Source: Martensiomyces pterosporus (Eukaryota > Kickxellomycota > Kickxellomycetes > Kickxellales > Kickxellaceae). Taken from it: 64,000 nt of DNA. Shown here in pieces: positions 1 through 11,277 of this stretch. The stretch covers positions 116,854-180,853 of the forward strand of contig MU603937.1 in the NCBI GenBank assembly GCA_025201845.1, in the 5' to 3' direction. The notes under the pieces were generated by a model that saw only the letters and a program-made list of their open reading frames with translations, did not search any database and had not been told where the DNA came from. The translations under genes and the position numbers were made by a program. Each line of letters opens with the position of its first letter. Position 1 is the stretch's first letter.

Positions 1-1
1 A

Positions 2-422
2 AGGGCGTTCCGGCTGCTGCGCGACGGCGGCTCGTACGACGAGGTCTGCGATGTTTATCAGCGGCCACAGCGCTCCGCGCACCCATCGAACGTACGGCAG
101 AGCTCTGGTGGCAGTGCGCGGTCTGCCAGCACGGCACCAACGACGCCTGCTGAGAGGACCAAGCACAGCAGTGGCACGACGAGGAACAAGCCTGTTGGCA
201 TCCCTGGATCCCATGCTGGCAGTATCTCGATGGATCGCTCGGTGAGCAGCAGTGCCATTGGTGCTGATCGCACACAGCCCTCCAACAGCTACAGCGCCGG
301 GTACAGGCAGTCCCCGTACGGAATATATCATAATACAGCGGCTATGCCATCGCCGCTGCAGTTCCCGTTCAATATGCAGCGCCGTGAATCGGACGATGTC
401 ATTACGCTAGGGCTGATAGCAA

Positions 423-460
<38 letters not shown>

Positions 461-778
461 GCTTTGCCTCAGTACTGGTATTCGACGCAAAATCAGCTCT
501 ACTCGCAGCAACAGCGCCAGACCATGCTTCTCAATTCGCTGAATGGACACCAGGCACCTGCAGCTTATTCGGTTCATGCTCCCCAGCAGAGCACGGCTGA
601 CCTCAGTAGTCAGATGGCCCGCATGGCCATTGGCCTGCCTGCCGAGGCTGCTGGATCTGCCCGCCATGGACGGACTCCGTCGATGGAGCGGATCAGCACC
701 TATCATGTTGGCAGTGTCCTGGCCCATGCTGGTGCTACTGCTGGGTCCTCAGCGGATTCATCTGCGAAGAGGCCCTAG
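2..778 (+). CDS. Partial Q/S-rich protein, C-terminal end only
   Basis: The reading frame is open from the window edge to the TAG at 776-778, so only the last ~258 residues of a larger protein are present and its start lies outside. The first residues (RAFRLLRDGGSYDEVCDVY) look like the end of a folded region. The rest is low complexity: Ser/Thr/Pro-rich, then 12 consecutive Gln encoded by 11 CAG plus one CAA, then Q/S/A-rich sequence. Such tails are common in fungal regulatory and RNA-binding proteins, but no domain is recognisable, so I assign no function. The frame is coding rather than accidental because it stays open for its full length and is followed by two AATAAA hexamers (889-894, 984-989). 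Confidence 0.6.
425..457 (+). repeat. Pure (CAG)11 microsatellite encoding polyQ
   Basis: Eleven uninterrupted CAG codons followed by CAA encode a 12-Gln tract inside the partial Q-rich protein. A pure codon repeat like this is expected to be length-polymorphic between strains. Confidence 0.9.
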
Positions 779-1090
779 CGCTCCTCCCTCTTTCTCTCAC
801 TTCTTTTCTCCTTCACTCATAACGTGCTGTAAACAAACAAACAAAAAACTGCTTTCATCTCGTTTTCCCCCCTCATCTTGAACCATTTAATAAATAATGC
901 CTGGATACAGAATGAGTGTGGCTGGGTGGCGCTGGTGGATCTGGGCCCAAACTGCACATGCCAATGAACCCTGAACCGCAGCAAATAAACAAGGCTGTTA
1001 CGCTGAAAAATTTGCTATTTCGTCATTCTCTCCTCCGTTTGCCCTTCCAGCGCTTTATTTTGTCTCTTGTATACCGCAGTTGAAATCAAA
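779..1090. other. Intergenic: 3' UTR and upstream region
   Basis: No gene is seen. Two AATAAA hexamers (889-894 and 984-989) probably serve polyadenylation of the upstream gene. The remainder is the 5' flank of the M16 peptidase gene, whose open frame extends upstream of the first ATG only through non-ATG codons. Confidence 0.5.
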
Positions 1091-4000
1091 ATGTCGAAGA
1101 AGGCAAAGACGCTGTTCGTCAAGGAAGGCGACGACCTGGTGTACCAGAAAGGATCGCCGACTGATGGCAGTGGCTTCCGCACCTCCGTGTACCGGCATTT
1201 CGAGTCCAATCTGCGCGTAATTCTGTGCCGAGTCCCACGTCCGCTCTGCTCCCTGAATATCTATGTGCCCACAGTATCAAGCAACAACAAGGGGCTTCCG
1301 CACACCCTCGAGCACCTGATCTTCTGCGGGTCCCGAGAGTTCCCTAACCGCGGGTATCTGGATGCCCTGGCTATCTGCAACTTCTCTGGAGGCACCAATG
1401 CCTGGACCACTGCAGACCACACATGCTACACTCTGTCAGCGGCTGGCGAGGAGGCTGTGGCCAACGTGCTGCCGGTGTTTCTGGACCATGTCCTGCACCC
1501 GCTGTTGCGCGACGATCAGTTCGTCACGGAGGTGTACCATTTCGACGAGACCGGAAAGGAGCAGGGCGTGGTGTTCAGTGAGATGCTGTCCCGGGAGAAC
1601 GATGAGGGCGACTTGCTGGAGCATCACCTGAACCGCTTGCTGTTTGCGCCCAGGTCGGCCTATGCGTTTGAGTGTGGCGGTCTGACGAAGGATATTGCCA
1701 CGCTGAGCAACCAGGAGATTGTCGAGTACCACCGCAAGTTCTACGACGCCAACAATGTCACTATACTGATTACAGGGCCACTCAGCGAGAAGTTTGAAGA
1801 CACCCTGCAGGACCTGCCTGTGGACATGCTCCAGAGCAACGGACTCGATTCGCGCTCGCCCATTGACTGTTCAGAACCTACCCCTGATGCGCCTCGCTCT
1901 ATGTCTGTGCCGTTCCCCTCGGCCGAGGCTGACATTGGTTCGTTTGGGTTTGGCTGGCGCGGGCCACCATCCGAGGATGTTGAAGCGCTGACAGCTATTG
2001 AGGTATTGATGGACTATCTTGCGGAGACTGCATCCAGCCCGCTGAACCAGAGGTTTGTCGAGAGACCGGCTCCTCTTGCCAGCTATGTCTATGTCGATGT
2101 GCGTGCCAGCATCCCGAGCTGCGTCGTCATGTATTTTGGCGGTGTTCCGTATACAGACCCCAATGCACCAGCTGCTGAGGCACACGACGATGATGGCAGC
2201 GATTCCGAGGATGGCTCTGACTGTGAGTCTGACGATGGTGCTGCAGCTGACGACAAGGACATCCCTCTGCTTTTCACCGAGGGGTACTTTGAGAGCTTGC
2301 TTGTTGAGGAGCTCCAGCGCATCCACAGCTCAAAGTTTGACGGCGACCCCAGCGCGCTGAAGATGGCTGCCAGGAGATTCCGCCAGAAGCTGGCTGCGAA
2401 TATGGAGAAGAACCCCGAGGATGTGATCCAGGAGATGATTTGCGCTGATGTTGTTTCGGCGCACTTCTCTCCATTCCGCAACAAGGGCGACGGCGCACCG
2501 GTTATTGGCTCGCGTGCAAAGGTATTCGACATCATTGATGCGCTGGCCGAAAAGCCCCTGGAGTACTGGCTGGAGCTGCTCAAGAGATTCATTGACGGAC
2601 CGATCGTCCATGTGGCCATGGTGCCCGACGCTGATCTGGGCAAGAAACTCGAGGACGAGCGCAAAGAAATTGAAGGCTCCAATAGAGGCACTATCGCCGA
2701 TGAGAAGGCACACGCAAAGGCGATTGAGCAAGCAGTCGAGGCGAACAAGGTCGACCTGCCACGCTCGCTGAAGAAGAACATGCCTTCCCCCGACCCAGCA
2801 TCGATCATCAGCCTGCCGCATAGCCTGAGTTTGGTCGCGCCTCAGAAGCCTATCGGGCCCGCTTCTGCTATCCAGCTCGTCGAGTTTGACTCAGAGTTCC
2901 CTGAGATCAAGCTGCACATTCCAACGTCTGCGCTCCCCGATGAGCTGCGCCCGTACTTGGTTCTTTTCCAGGAACTCCTGCTCAGCACCGACATGGTTCT
3001 GCCTGCTGGTCTGGTCTACGACACTGAGACATCGCCGGGCACGGAGGATCGCCGGATTGGGTATGTGACGGTCGACAATAGGCTGGCAGACATCACTACG
3101 TCACACGAGGCTGCAGTTGGGTACGGAAACGACAGATTCGCTTGCTCGTGGCTTGACGAGCTGTTCAACGTCTATGTCCGCGTGCCTGACGACAAGTTCA
3201 GGCTTGCCGTGCGCTGGCTCGTTCAGGTCATCATGTTTGCTGATTTCACTGCTGAGCGTATCGTCACGGTGGCCCAGAACTTGCTCAGCGAGATCGTGGA
3301 CCTCAAGCGCCTGGGCGACTCGATGATCTCGGCAGTGACCACGCTTTTCACCACCGAGGATAGGGCCGGCAAGCCTAGGTGGATCGACAACCACATCAGC
3401 GTGTTTGAGCAGGAGACCGTGCTGAAGAGCATCGTCAAAGACGTGAAGGCTGGGCAGAGCGGACAGATCGTCGCGCAGCTAGCCGGGATCCAGCGTGCGC
3501 TGGTCAATGGCTCTGGCGGGTTCTTGTCCCTGGGTGTTCCCAGTGGCAAGAACAGCCAGGCGTATGCGGACGAGTTTGCGCATGAGTGGGGTGTCTGCTA
3601 CGACAAGTTCAGCCGCAAGGCAGATTCGTGCGAAGCCTCGGGTGCTGACGTGGCCGCTGCTGCGGCTGCTGTGCCAAACGGTGACAGCGGCAGCTGCTGC
3701 AACAGCAGATCAAGGCCGCTGCTGTTCAAGCTTGCCGACCCGTTCCCGCTGCCACGTACCATCAGGTTCCCGGACCTCAGCAAGCCGCTGCGCGTCCATA
3801 TACCGATGCCCTCGCTGCAGTCGTCCTACGCGCAGATCTGCTTCAAGTGTGATCTATCTCGGCTGCCTACGGGCGAGCGCAGCCTTGAGGACGAGCTGGC
3901 CGACCTCCCGGCACTGGACTTTTACGCGCTGAGCATGCTCACCTCCTTGCTCCAGCGCACTGACGGGCCGCTATACAACGCGATTCGCGGGAAAGGCTAT

Positions 4001-4480
4001 GCGTACGGCTCATACTTCCAGCAGTACATGTGGACTGGGCTTCTGGTGTTTGGCTGCAGCAGCGCGTCTGATGCCCCCAAGGCGATACTGGAAATGCAGC
4101 GGCTTATCGGCGATCTGGAGACGCAGTGGGACGACTATGTGACGGACTTTGAGATCAGGATGACTCGCTCGACCATGGTCTACGAAAGCACCATAGCACA
4201 GGCAACGCCGCACAACATTATGGCCAGCTGCGTGACGAGCAACATCTGCGGGTTCGAGTCGGTCGAGCAGCACAACCGCTGGAGGAACGTCCATCTCTCG
4301 GCTGTCAGGCAGACGGACTTGCGCCGCGTGTATGAGCTGTACCTGAAGAGGTTCTTGGACCAAGAGTATCCCGCATTCACCGTTATCCTGACGCCACCGG
4401 GCACTGAGCTGCCTGCTGAGCTAGGCGAGTTTGAGCGCAAGGCTCTTGACGATCTGAGCAGCGGGACACCCCGCGTCTGA
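1091..4480 (+). CDS. M16 family zinc metallopeptidase (Sdd3/C05D11.1-like)
   Basis: Single-exon gene of 1129 residues. The inverted zinc motif HxxEH of M16 (insulinase/pitrilysin) peptidases is at residues 71-75 (HTLEH), in the context GLPHTLEHLIFCGS, followed by the family's NAWTTADHTCYTLSAAGEE segment. The length, the four-lobed M16 arrangement and an acidic insertion (DDDGSDSEDGSDCESDD, about residue 370) fit the cytosolic subfamily represented by yeast YOL098C/Sdd3 and C. elegans C05D11.1 rather than mitochondrial processing peptidase (about 450 aa) or Cym1. No targeting peptide is obvious. I start at the ATG at 1091; upstream in-frame codons offer only TTG. Its 3' end converges on the adaptor beta gene with 139 bp between the stops. 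The substrate is unknown. Confidence 0.85.
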   Translation: MSKKAKTLFVKEGDDLVYQKGSPTDGSGFRTSVYRHFESNLRVILCRVPRPLCSLNIYVPTVSSNNKGLPHTLEHLIFCGSREFPNRGYLDALAICNFSGGTNAWTTADHTCYTLSAAGEEAVANVLPVFLDHVLHPLLRDDQFVTEVYHFDETGKEQGVVFSEMLSRENDEGDLLEHHLNRLLFAPRSAYAFECGGLTKDIATLSNQEIVEYHRKFYDANNVTILITGPLSEKFEDTLQDLPVDMLQSNGLDSRSPIDCSEPTPDAPRSMSVPFPSAEADIGSFGFGWRGPPSEDVEALTAIEVLMDYLAETASSPLNQRFVERPAPLASYVYVDVRASIPSCVVMYFGGVPYTDPNAPAAEAHDDDGSDSEDGSDCESDDGAAADDKDIPLLFTEGYFESLLVEELQRIHSSKFDGDPSALKMAARRFRQKLAANMEKNPEDVIQEMICADVVSAHFSPFRNKGDGAPVIGSRAKVFDIIDALAEKPLEYWLELLKRFIDGPIVHVAMVPDADLGKKLEDERKEIEGSNRGTIADEKAHAKAIEQAVEANKVDLPRSLKKNMPSPDPASIISLPHSLSLVAPQKPIGPASAIQLVEFDSEFPEIKLHIPTSALPDELRPYLVLFQELLLSTDMVLPAGLVYDTETSPGTEDRRIGYVTVDNRLADITTSHEAAVGYGNDRFACSWLDELFNVYVRVPDDKFRLAVRWLVQVIMFADFTAERIVTVAQNLLSEIVDLKRLGDSMISAVTTLFTTEDRAGKPRWIDNHISVFEQETVLKSIVKDVKAGQSGQIVAQLAGIQRALVNGSGGFLSLGVPSGKNSQAYADEFAHEWGVCYDKFSRKADSCEASGADVAAAAAAVPNGDSGSCCNSRSRPLLFKLADPFPLPRTIRFPDLSKPLRVHIPMPSLQSSYAQICFKCDLSRLPTGERSLEDELADLPALDFYALSMLTSLLQRTDGPLYNAIRGKGYAYGSYFQQYMWTGLLVFGCSSASDAPKAILEMQRLIGDLETQWDDYVTDFEIRMTRSTMVYESTIAQATPHNIMASCVTSNICGFESVEQHNRWRNVHLSAVRQTDLRRVYELYLKRFLDQEYPAFTVILTPPGTELPAELGEFERKALDDLSSGTPRV

Positions 4481-4619
4481 AAGATAGAGGAACAGCAGCG
4501 GATATATTAATATATGATGTTGCAGCTGAGGGAAGAAATGAACCAAGGGAAAGAGAAAAGCAGAGAAAATGATGCCAGTGCTAGTGTAAGAAGGCTGGAG
4601 GGACAGGGAGAAGCGTGTG

Positions 4620-7600
4620 TCAGAATGCTGTAAGGATGTCCTGAATGGCCTTTTGGTACAGCGGGATGAGCTGGGTGTTTGCTGACTTTGTCGTGATAAT
4701 GGCCGCCTGGAAGTTGTTGGCCACCTTGATTTCCGAGTAAAACACCGAGCCGTCGCACAGCTTGCTGCTCGTGTAAAAGTGCGTAGCCTGGCCAACGGAC
4801 CGCTGGGCGACGGTGAACACGTTGTTCATATTGAGCTTGTTGCGCATGTCCTCCATCGACGCGAACCTCAGGTTCTGCTGCGTGGTGTGCGAGTTCTGCA
4901 TAGTCTCCGGGATGTCCCTCCACATGCGCAAGAAAAGCCCCTGGTCGCACTGTCCGTTCTCGTCAAAGAGAATGTGGAGCGAGTACTGGGTCTGGAAGTA
5001 GAAGATCCCAGCCGTGCACTTGATCGCGATCTGCACGTTGTTCACCGGGCTCATGGGCATGCTCGGTCCGCCTATTGCTAGGGGCAGACACACCTCCGTC
5101 GACGTCATGGGCATAGCAGTGCCGGCATTGAGGGAGGCGCCGGGCATGAGGCCATACGAGTTCTTGTTGAACTGAATGGCAAAGTCGCCTATGGGGACTC
5201 CGCTCTTGTTGTTGAACGCCATCTCCATCTGAATTTGCCCACCGCGGCGCGCAAAGGTGCCTAGAATCTCAAGTCCCTGCGACTGCTGGGCGTCAAGGAG
5301 CACTGTTTGCGTGGGCACATAGGGCGCAGTCGCCTCGTTTGCAGAATTGGCAGCGAAATTGCCACTGCCAGCATTGCTGTTCGTAAACCCAACGTTGTAC
5401 ATTTTAGCAGCAAGTGCGTCGACCTGGCTGGCAATAGACGCCGTAGTGGCTGTGGCTGTGGTGGTGTCTGCTGCTGGCCCTGGTGTAGCTGGCGAAATTG
5501 GCGCTGGTGCGTGGAATGGGCTGGCAGAGGAGTTGTCAGCAATATAGCTGGTAAATGACGAAGGAATAGCCGTGGGGAAGGGAGAGGGTCCAAGTGCAGA
5601 CAACCCAGAGCTGGCCAGGTTTAGGGATGCATTGCCCCCACTGCCAGCACCTGGTGCTCCGTCCAAAAGCGCGGTGAGCTGCTGCTGCTGCTGCTGCTGC
5701 TGTGGCTGCTGCTGCTGGAGCTGGAAAATATCGGCCTGGGAATTGCTGCTAGCAAATATGCCAGTGCTGCTGCTGGCATTCGCATTTGCATTTGCACCGC
5801 CGCTTAGTCCACTGCCGGATGCAAAAGCAGCGAGGTCAAACGAGGAAGTGAACTGGCGGACCATATCAGGGGCAGGCGAGCTGCTGCCACCAGCAGCTGC
5901 TGCACTGCTTCCTTGAAGCGAGGCAGTGACAGCAATATTGCTGAGGGCATCCAGGCCAGCAACGTCAAATGCGCTATTGAGCACTTGCGAGTCTGGTGCC
6001 TGGGTGCTGCTGCTGCCCAGATTAGCCATGCTCATTCCGGTCGTTCCATAGTTGGCATTGAAGCCGACCATGCCTCCGGGCGTGATAGCAGCAATATTAT
6101 CAGCGGCATCCTCGTCGTCCTCCATCGACATCAAGTCAATCAGCACCGCATCGTTGCCCTCCATTGGCCCAGGCAAGATATCGTTGATATACGGGTTGCT
6201 GAGGCCGGCTGCCGCGCCGCCGGTGACGTCCAGCGCCGATGCGCTGAGCTGGGCACTGCTGCGCGACGTTGGCTGCGGGTCGGGTGTTTGGGACTTGCTC
6301 CGTCTGCCGGCGGGCTGGCTCACTGCCGATGGATTCGTACGCGGCAGCCTGGAGACCGGGGGTGGGGCGATTGTCAGGCGCGCGAGGGCGGGCGAAACGC
6401 CCAGAGCGCGCTTCTTTGCAAAGCTGATAAAGGCCGCCGGCGGCTTGCGGTAAATCGACGAGAGCGTGCCGACTTGGAGCAGCAGCTCCTCCAGAAGCGG
6501 CGTGTCGAGCTTCTCGGCCTCTGCAGAGATCTCAGGCTTGTCAGAAAGCACAACCGTGCGCGCCAGCTCGGGGTCAGTCGAGAGAAGCCGCCAGTAGATG
6601 AACCCACGGTCACGGATGTCGGGGCTGTCAACCTCTTCGGTCGCCCACTTGAGCACCTTGGGGACCAGCTCCTGGCCGGCCGTTGGGCGCATGATAAAGA
6701 GCTTGACGATAGCCGTGAGCAGTGCCAGCTGGACCTCGGCTGGCTCTTCAAGGAAGGAGTCCAAGAACGTGTCCAGAACCTCGTCCGAGTTGTCGATACG
6801 GTCGGCATACTGGCCGATGATCCAGATCATGGCTGCACGTGCCTCGGGCTCGTCAAGGCTGTCAAGGTTCTCGCACAGCGTGCCAATGATGGCCTCGTAG
6901 CGGTTCGGGTACTTTCTGAAGATGTCGCGAATCACGACAATGGCCTCCTGGACGACATAGTTGACCTTTGTCTGGATGAGATCCAGCAGCGCGCGCACGC
7001 ATCTGTCTGCTGCAAGCTCGATCTTGATTGCGATTCGGCCAATGGAGCGCACAGCCTTGCGCACAAAGTCGACGTCGATCTCGGTGGCATACTCTGCGAG
7101 CTCAGTGAGCACAACACGCGCGTTCTCTTCGGTGGTCAGCGAGAGGATCACCTCGAGCTTGGCCAGCTTGACGTAGATCGGGTCGTCATACTTGCAGAAG
7201 AACGCGCGCAGCTGGTTCTGCAGGATAGTCGGCCAGCGCTGGAGCAAGAGCTGGATGTTGCGCAGGGTGATGTACTGGACCTCTGGCCCGGATGTAAGCA
7301 GAGTGACCAGCGGCGGGGAGAGCTTGCGGATGATGGGCTCCAGAGTCTCGACCTTTGACACGTAGTTCATCATGTACGCAATCACCTTGACTGCAACCAA
7401 AACCACGCTGGAGTTTCCGTGCTGGAGACGAGGCATGATGCGCTCAATAACAGTCTCGGCATCAAGAGTGTCCTGCGGCACAACGTACATGAGGGACTCG
7501 AGGATGTAGACCTGCCCCCACTCGTTGCACTCGTTCAGCGCAGTAATCAGCTTGTTGGCAATCTTCATGTTGAGCTTCAGCTTGATGTTTGGCGACCGCT

Positions 7601-8593
7601 CCGAAATTTCCGTCAGTGCCGCCACGGCATTGGCAACAACGGATGGGTTTCCGTCGGCCAAAAGATCCTTGAGCATATCCAGGAAGCGCTCCTCCTCGAC
7701 CAGCGAGCGGTCAAACATGCATAGCTTGAGCACCGCCATTGCGGCCGTCTTGCGCACGTACGGATCCCGATCGCGCAAGCAATGGCGCAGCGGGTCGATC
7801 AGGCTCTCAATGACTCGCTCCACGTAGATATAGCCCATGGTGCGGATCGCCATTGCACGGACCAGAGGGTTCGGATCATTGACGTCCTACAGAAGCGAAA
7901 CACAAGTGGCAGCACACAGGGTTGTGGAAAGCCAATGCCTGCCAATCAGGCTTCTAGTAGTCGTCCAGGCTGCTCCCTTTTCTTATCCTCTGGCTGGTGT
8001 GCACCACGCAGTCTATCCAACTTACATCTTCAAATCCGTTAACAGCCAAATTGGCAATCTCCGCCCGGGCCCGCGCGTAGTTGATGAGGAACAAGTAGAC
8101 CATCTTTTTCACTTCAAGGTCAGGCACGCCCATGCACCCAATGACCTCCTGGTACAGCGGCGACATATCGTTGCCCATCGTCATATTGGCGACAACCTTC
8201 TTCATCGCGACCTTTTTCCGCTGGTACCGGGGGTCCTTCTTCTCCGACGTCAGCTCTGCCCTCAGGTCGTGGACCTTCCCTATACAGACAAGAGGCAAAA
8301 GCGCCGGGCGTTTAGCATGTGACGGCTTGCCTTATAAACAACGCTGCTACTCCGCTGAGGGTGCCGCTGCTTTTGCTCCCACCAGCATCCTGTGTCTTTC
8401 CTTCTCCCTGCTGGTGGCAGGCCCACCCAATTTCCCAGTTGGGGCGCTCTCGCTTGCATCTGCGCATCTTGCCTTTGCAAGAGCGGAATGCGGGTGTGCG
8501 GAGCCGCCACCTGGCCTGGGCGATTCAGAGACATTGCTGGGCTGCTTTGGGGTCTGTTTACTTGCCTCGCTGAAAGAACTTTGCGTCTGACAT
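4620..8593 (-). CDS. Adaptor protein complex large subunit beta (AP-1/AP-2 type)
   Basis: Three exons: 8566-8593, 8026-8279 and 4620-7886, giving 1182 residues. The N-terminal half is the armadillo/HEAT trunk of beta-adaptins (KKMVYLFLINYARAR, DPNPLVRAMAIRTMGYI, DRDPYVRKTAA). A long low-complexity hinge follows (about 600-960), with an acidic box LMSMEDDEDAAD near residue 680 and a polyQ stretch. The C-terminal ear (about 964-1182) matches the beta2 appendage (GLEILGTFARRGGQIQMEM, DFAIQFNKNSYGL, NNVQIAIK). The family links membrane cargo to clathrin at the trans-Golgi/endosomes (AP-1) or plasma membrane (AP-2); the sequence alone does not decide which, and many fungi encode both. The first intron (8280-8565) uses a GC donor (GAG|GCAAGT); only this choice keeps the N-terminus MSDAKFFQRGKVHDL in frame. 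The second intron is 7887-8025 (GTAAGT...TAG). Confidence 0.9.
5678..5719 (-). repeat. CAG/CTG repeat encoding polyQ in the adaptin hinge
   Basis: An interrupted run of CTG triplets on the plus strand encodes a QQQQPQQQQQ-type tract on the minus strand within the flexible hinge of the AP beta subunit. It is simple-sequence DNA and not conserved in the family. Confidence 0.8.
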
Positions 8594-9132
8594 TGGTGTC
8601 ACAGAAAACACAGAATTTCGTATACTCGCAATAAGCAACGCAAGCGTCTATTTCCTATCTCTCCCTCTTGTATGCTGCCAAGGCGTGTGGAAAGAGAAGG
8701 TCAAATGAGCTCTAGAATGAGCGCCAATGCCCTGCTGCTGCTGAAGCCGCGTGTAGATTTCTGCAGTTAATAACAACGAGCGCAGTTGAGAGAACAATAG
8801 CAAGGAAAGAAGGCGCGCGGGTGGGAAAGGCAGGGCGGCGAGAATTGTAGAACCTCCAAAAGGCAGCCAAAGGGGAGTGTGCTGGAGAGAAGGAAAAGGG
8901 GGGAACAAGCGGGGGTGGTTGAGGTGCTAGGCAGGGGGCAATAAAAGTAAACACCAAGCGGGCGGAGCAGACTAGACCCTCCGCTGGCAGCAGCCATAGC
9001 GGGGGACCGTGCTTGTGGGCATTCCCGTAACAGCTCCGAGTGGGCTGGCGCGCATTTGAGCCGGAAAATGCTGTGTGTACTGCATCCGGGCATCCGCCAC
9101 ACCATCATCCTTTTTATTTCCGCAGACGCAGC
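8594..9132. other. Divergent promoter region, AP beta / VPS52
   Basis: No gene is seen. The region separates the divergently transcribed AP beta and VPS52 genes and contains a purine-rich stretch (about 8800-8930, plus strand). A CCGCAG trinucleotide context ending at 9126, just before the VPS52 ATG, could be the 3' end of a 5'-UTR intron; this is unproven. Confidence 0.4.
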
Positions 9133-11277
9133 ATGGCTTCGGCAGCACCAGCAGCAGAGGACATTGACCTCACGTTCGAGGGCTTCGACACCACCAACGA
9201 GCCAGACGAGACTGGGCCCGGCGGAGATATCAGCATTGATATTGCAGAGCAGCTGGATGACATACAGAACGACGAGCTGGTCAAGCAGGTTTTGACAAAA
9301 GGCGTCGACCTGCGGTCGTACTCGCGCCAGATTGAGCGCGAGCTGCACGACCTTGAGGACGACCAGCTGTCCAGCTACGAAGAGCACGAGGCAGCACTTT
9401 TGGAGCTTGACGCCGAGATCAAGAGCTGCGACGAGGTTCTGGAGAACATGGAAAAGCTGCTTGTCAGCTTCAAGTCCAATCTTGGTGCCATCAACAACGA
9501 CATTCAGGCGCTGCAGAGCGACTCCCTGTCCATGAGCGTTAGGCTGAAGAACCGGGTGGTCACGGAAAAGCAGCTTGACAAGATCCTGCAGGGAGTGGTG
9601 ATCCCGCCGGAGGCAGTCAAGACCATCTGCGACGGCGAGGTCAACGAGCGGTACTTGGAGTGTCTGGTCGAGGTCAACAAGAAGATCGCCTATATGCGAG
9701 TGCACGGCAAGCAGCACAAGAAGCTGAAGGCGTTCCAGGAGATCCACCCTGAGCTCGACCGCCTGCGACTCAAGGCGTCGTCAAAGATCCGCGAGTACCT
9801 CCTGGACAAGATCAACGGCCTGCGGTCGCTGAGCACGAACGTGCACATCATGCAAAACTCGATATTCCTCAAGTACCGCTTCTTCAACCACTTCCTCATC
9901 GAGCGACACCCCGAGGCTGCAGTCGAAGTGCGCGACAGCTACATACACGTCATGCGCCAGTACTACCTGGACCACTTTGAGGCGTACCAGCGCGGGCTGA
10001 TGAAGCTGGAGCGCGTGGTTGCAGACAAGACTGATGTGGTTGGCATGGAGGAGTCGACAAAGCTCAGTCTGTTCGGGTCGACAAAGACCGTTGCCAGGGA
10101 CAAGAACAATGTGTTCAACCTGGGGACGCGCGCAGCCATCTTGGATGCCGACAACCCGCGTGCGATCGTTTTGTCGATTGCCGGCGAGTCGAGTACAAAG
10201 TACCCCTTTGAGGCGCTTTTCCGTAGCTACAACCTGGCGCTGGTTGACAACGCAACGGCAGAGTACGAGTTCATCATGCAGTTCTTTGTCAGCCCCAAGG
10301 CGCGGCAGAAGATCACTGGATCCGATATGGCGCGTATGATCTTTGGACATATCTTTGAGCCCAGCATGCGCACAGGCGAGCAGTTCCTCAAGCACTACCT
10401 GGAGACGGCGCACGACGCGCTGGGCGTGCTGCTCTGCATCCGCATCATGACGCAGCTTGCTAGCGAGCTGCAAAGACGCCTAGTGCCCGTGCTCGACTCC
10501 TATGTCAACTCGATGAACATGCACCTGTGGCCGCGGTTCCAGGCAATCATCGACGGGCATATTGAGAGCGTCAAGCGGCTGGCGTCGTCATATAGGAGCA
10601 AGTCCAAGATCGACACGCAGCCGCCGGCCATTGTGCGCAGATATGCCGAGCTGGCCTCCTCGATGCTCAGACTGAACGCCGGGTACAACACCCACGCTGT
10701 GTCGGTCAGCTTGGCCCGTCTGCGCACCGAAGTGCACGCGTATCTGGTGCGCGTGGCTGAGGGCAGCTCAGACAGACATGCGGCGCTGGTGTTCCTGATC
10801 AACAGCTATGATCTCCTGCTCACAGTGCTCTATGAGAACGGGTTCACTGAGCGCGAGGAGGAAGTTGGCAGCTGGAAGCAAGAGTTTGCCACCACTGTTC
10901 TGGAGTTTGCCGAATCGGAGCTGGAGAAGCACTTTGGGCACCTCAAGCAGTTTGTCGTCGAAGCAGAGCAGCAGTCGGACATTGGCCAGATCAGCGCCGA
11001 CGGCCTGAGCCGTGTTGCCAGCACGTTCAACGCCGAGTGGCGGTCGCAGATCTCGAGCATCAACTCGTCCATCATCCAGAGCTTCTCCAATTTCCGCACA
11101 GGAACAGAGATCCTGCACGCGGTTCTGGGTCAGCTCATCATCTACTACACGCGGTTCCACAGCCTGTACGACAAGAGATTCGCCCGGCGTGGGGGAGGCG
11201 CCAGCAGCAACGTGTGCCAGCCCGTAGGCGTCCAAAACGTGATGGTGGAAATCAAAAAGTACCGCAACAACTTTTAG
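9133..11277 (+). CDS. VPS52: Vps52, GARP tethering complex subunit
   Basis: Intronless gene of 714 residues. An acidic N-terminal region leads into the diagnostic Vps52 segment around residues 55-150 (KGVDLRSYSRQIERELHDLE, CDEVLENMEKLLVSFKSNL, IPPEAVKTICDGEVNERYLE), which is predicted coiled coil, followed by the long helical CATCHR-type body (SFSNFRTGTEILHAVLGQLI near the end). Vps52 pairs with Vps51/53/54 to tether endosome-derived vesicles at the late Golgi. The length matches the family (about 640-720). I start at 9133 (ATGGCTTCGGCAGCA), because the frame extends upstream only to a GTG at 9040 through sequence that looks like leader. The gene is divergent from the AP beta gene, another vesicle-traffic gene. 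Confidence 0.93.
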   Translation: MASAAPAAEDIDLTFEGFDTTNEPDETGPGGDISIDIAEQLDDIQNDELVKQVLTKGVDLRSYSRQIERELHDLEDDQLSSYEEHEAALLELDAEIKSCDEVLENMEKLLVSFKSNLGAINNDIQALQSDSLSMSVRLKNRVVTEKQLDKILQGVVIPPEAVKTICDGEVNERYLECLVEVNKKIAYMRVHGKQHKKLKAFQEIHPELDRLRLKASSKIREYLLDKINGLRSLSTNVHIMQNSIFLKYRFFNHFLIERHPEAAVEVRDSYIHVMRQYYLDHFEAYQRGLMKLERVVADKTDVVGMEESTKLSLFGSTKTVARDKNNVFNLGTRAAILDADNPRAIVLSIAGESSTKYPFEALFRSYNLALVDNATAEYEFIMQFFVSPKARQKITGSDMARMIFGHIFEPSMRTGEQFLKHYLETAHDALGVLLCIRIMTQLASELQRRLVPVLDSYVNSMNMHLWPRFQAIIDGHIESVKRLASSYRSKSKIDTQPPAIVRRYAELASSMLRLNAGYNTHAVSVSLARLRTEVHAYLVRVAEGSSDRHAALVFLINSYDLLLTVLYENGFTEREEEVGSWKQEFATTVLEFAESELEKHFGHLKQFVVEAEQQSDIGQISADGLSRVASTFNAEWRSQISSINSSIIQSFSNFRTGTEILHAVLGQLIIYYTRFHSLYDKRFARRGGGASSNVCQPVGVQNVMVEIKKYRNNF

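Noticed and set aside
1067..1090. Extension of the M16 peptidase start to 1067
   Set aside because: The codon there is TTG; the first in-frame ATG is 1091.
5913..7358. 481-codon plus-strand open frame opposite the AP beta gene
   Set aside because: Antisense shadow of a GC-rich coding region; no domain, and the minus-strand protein is clearly conserved.
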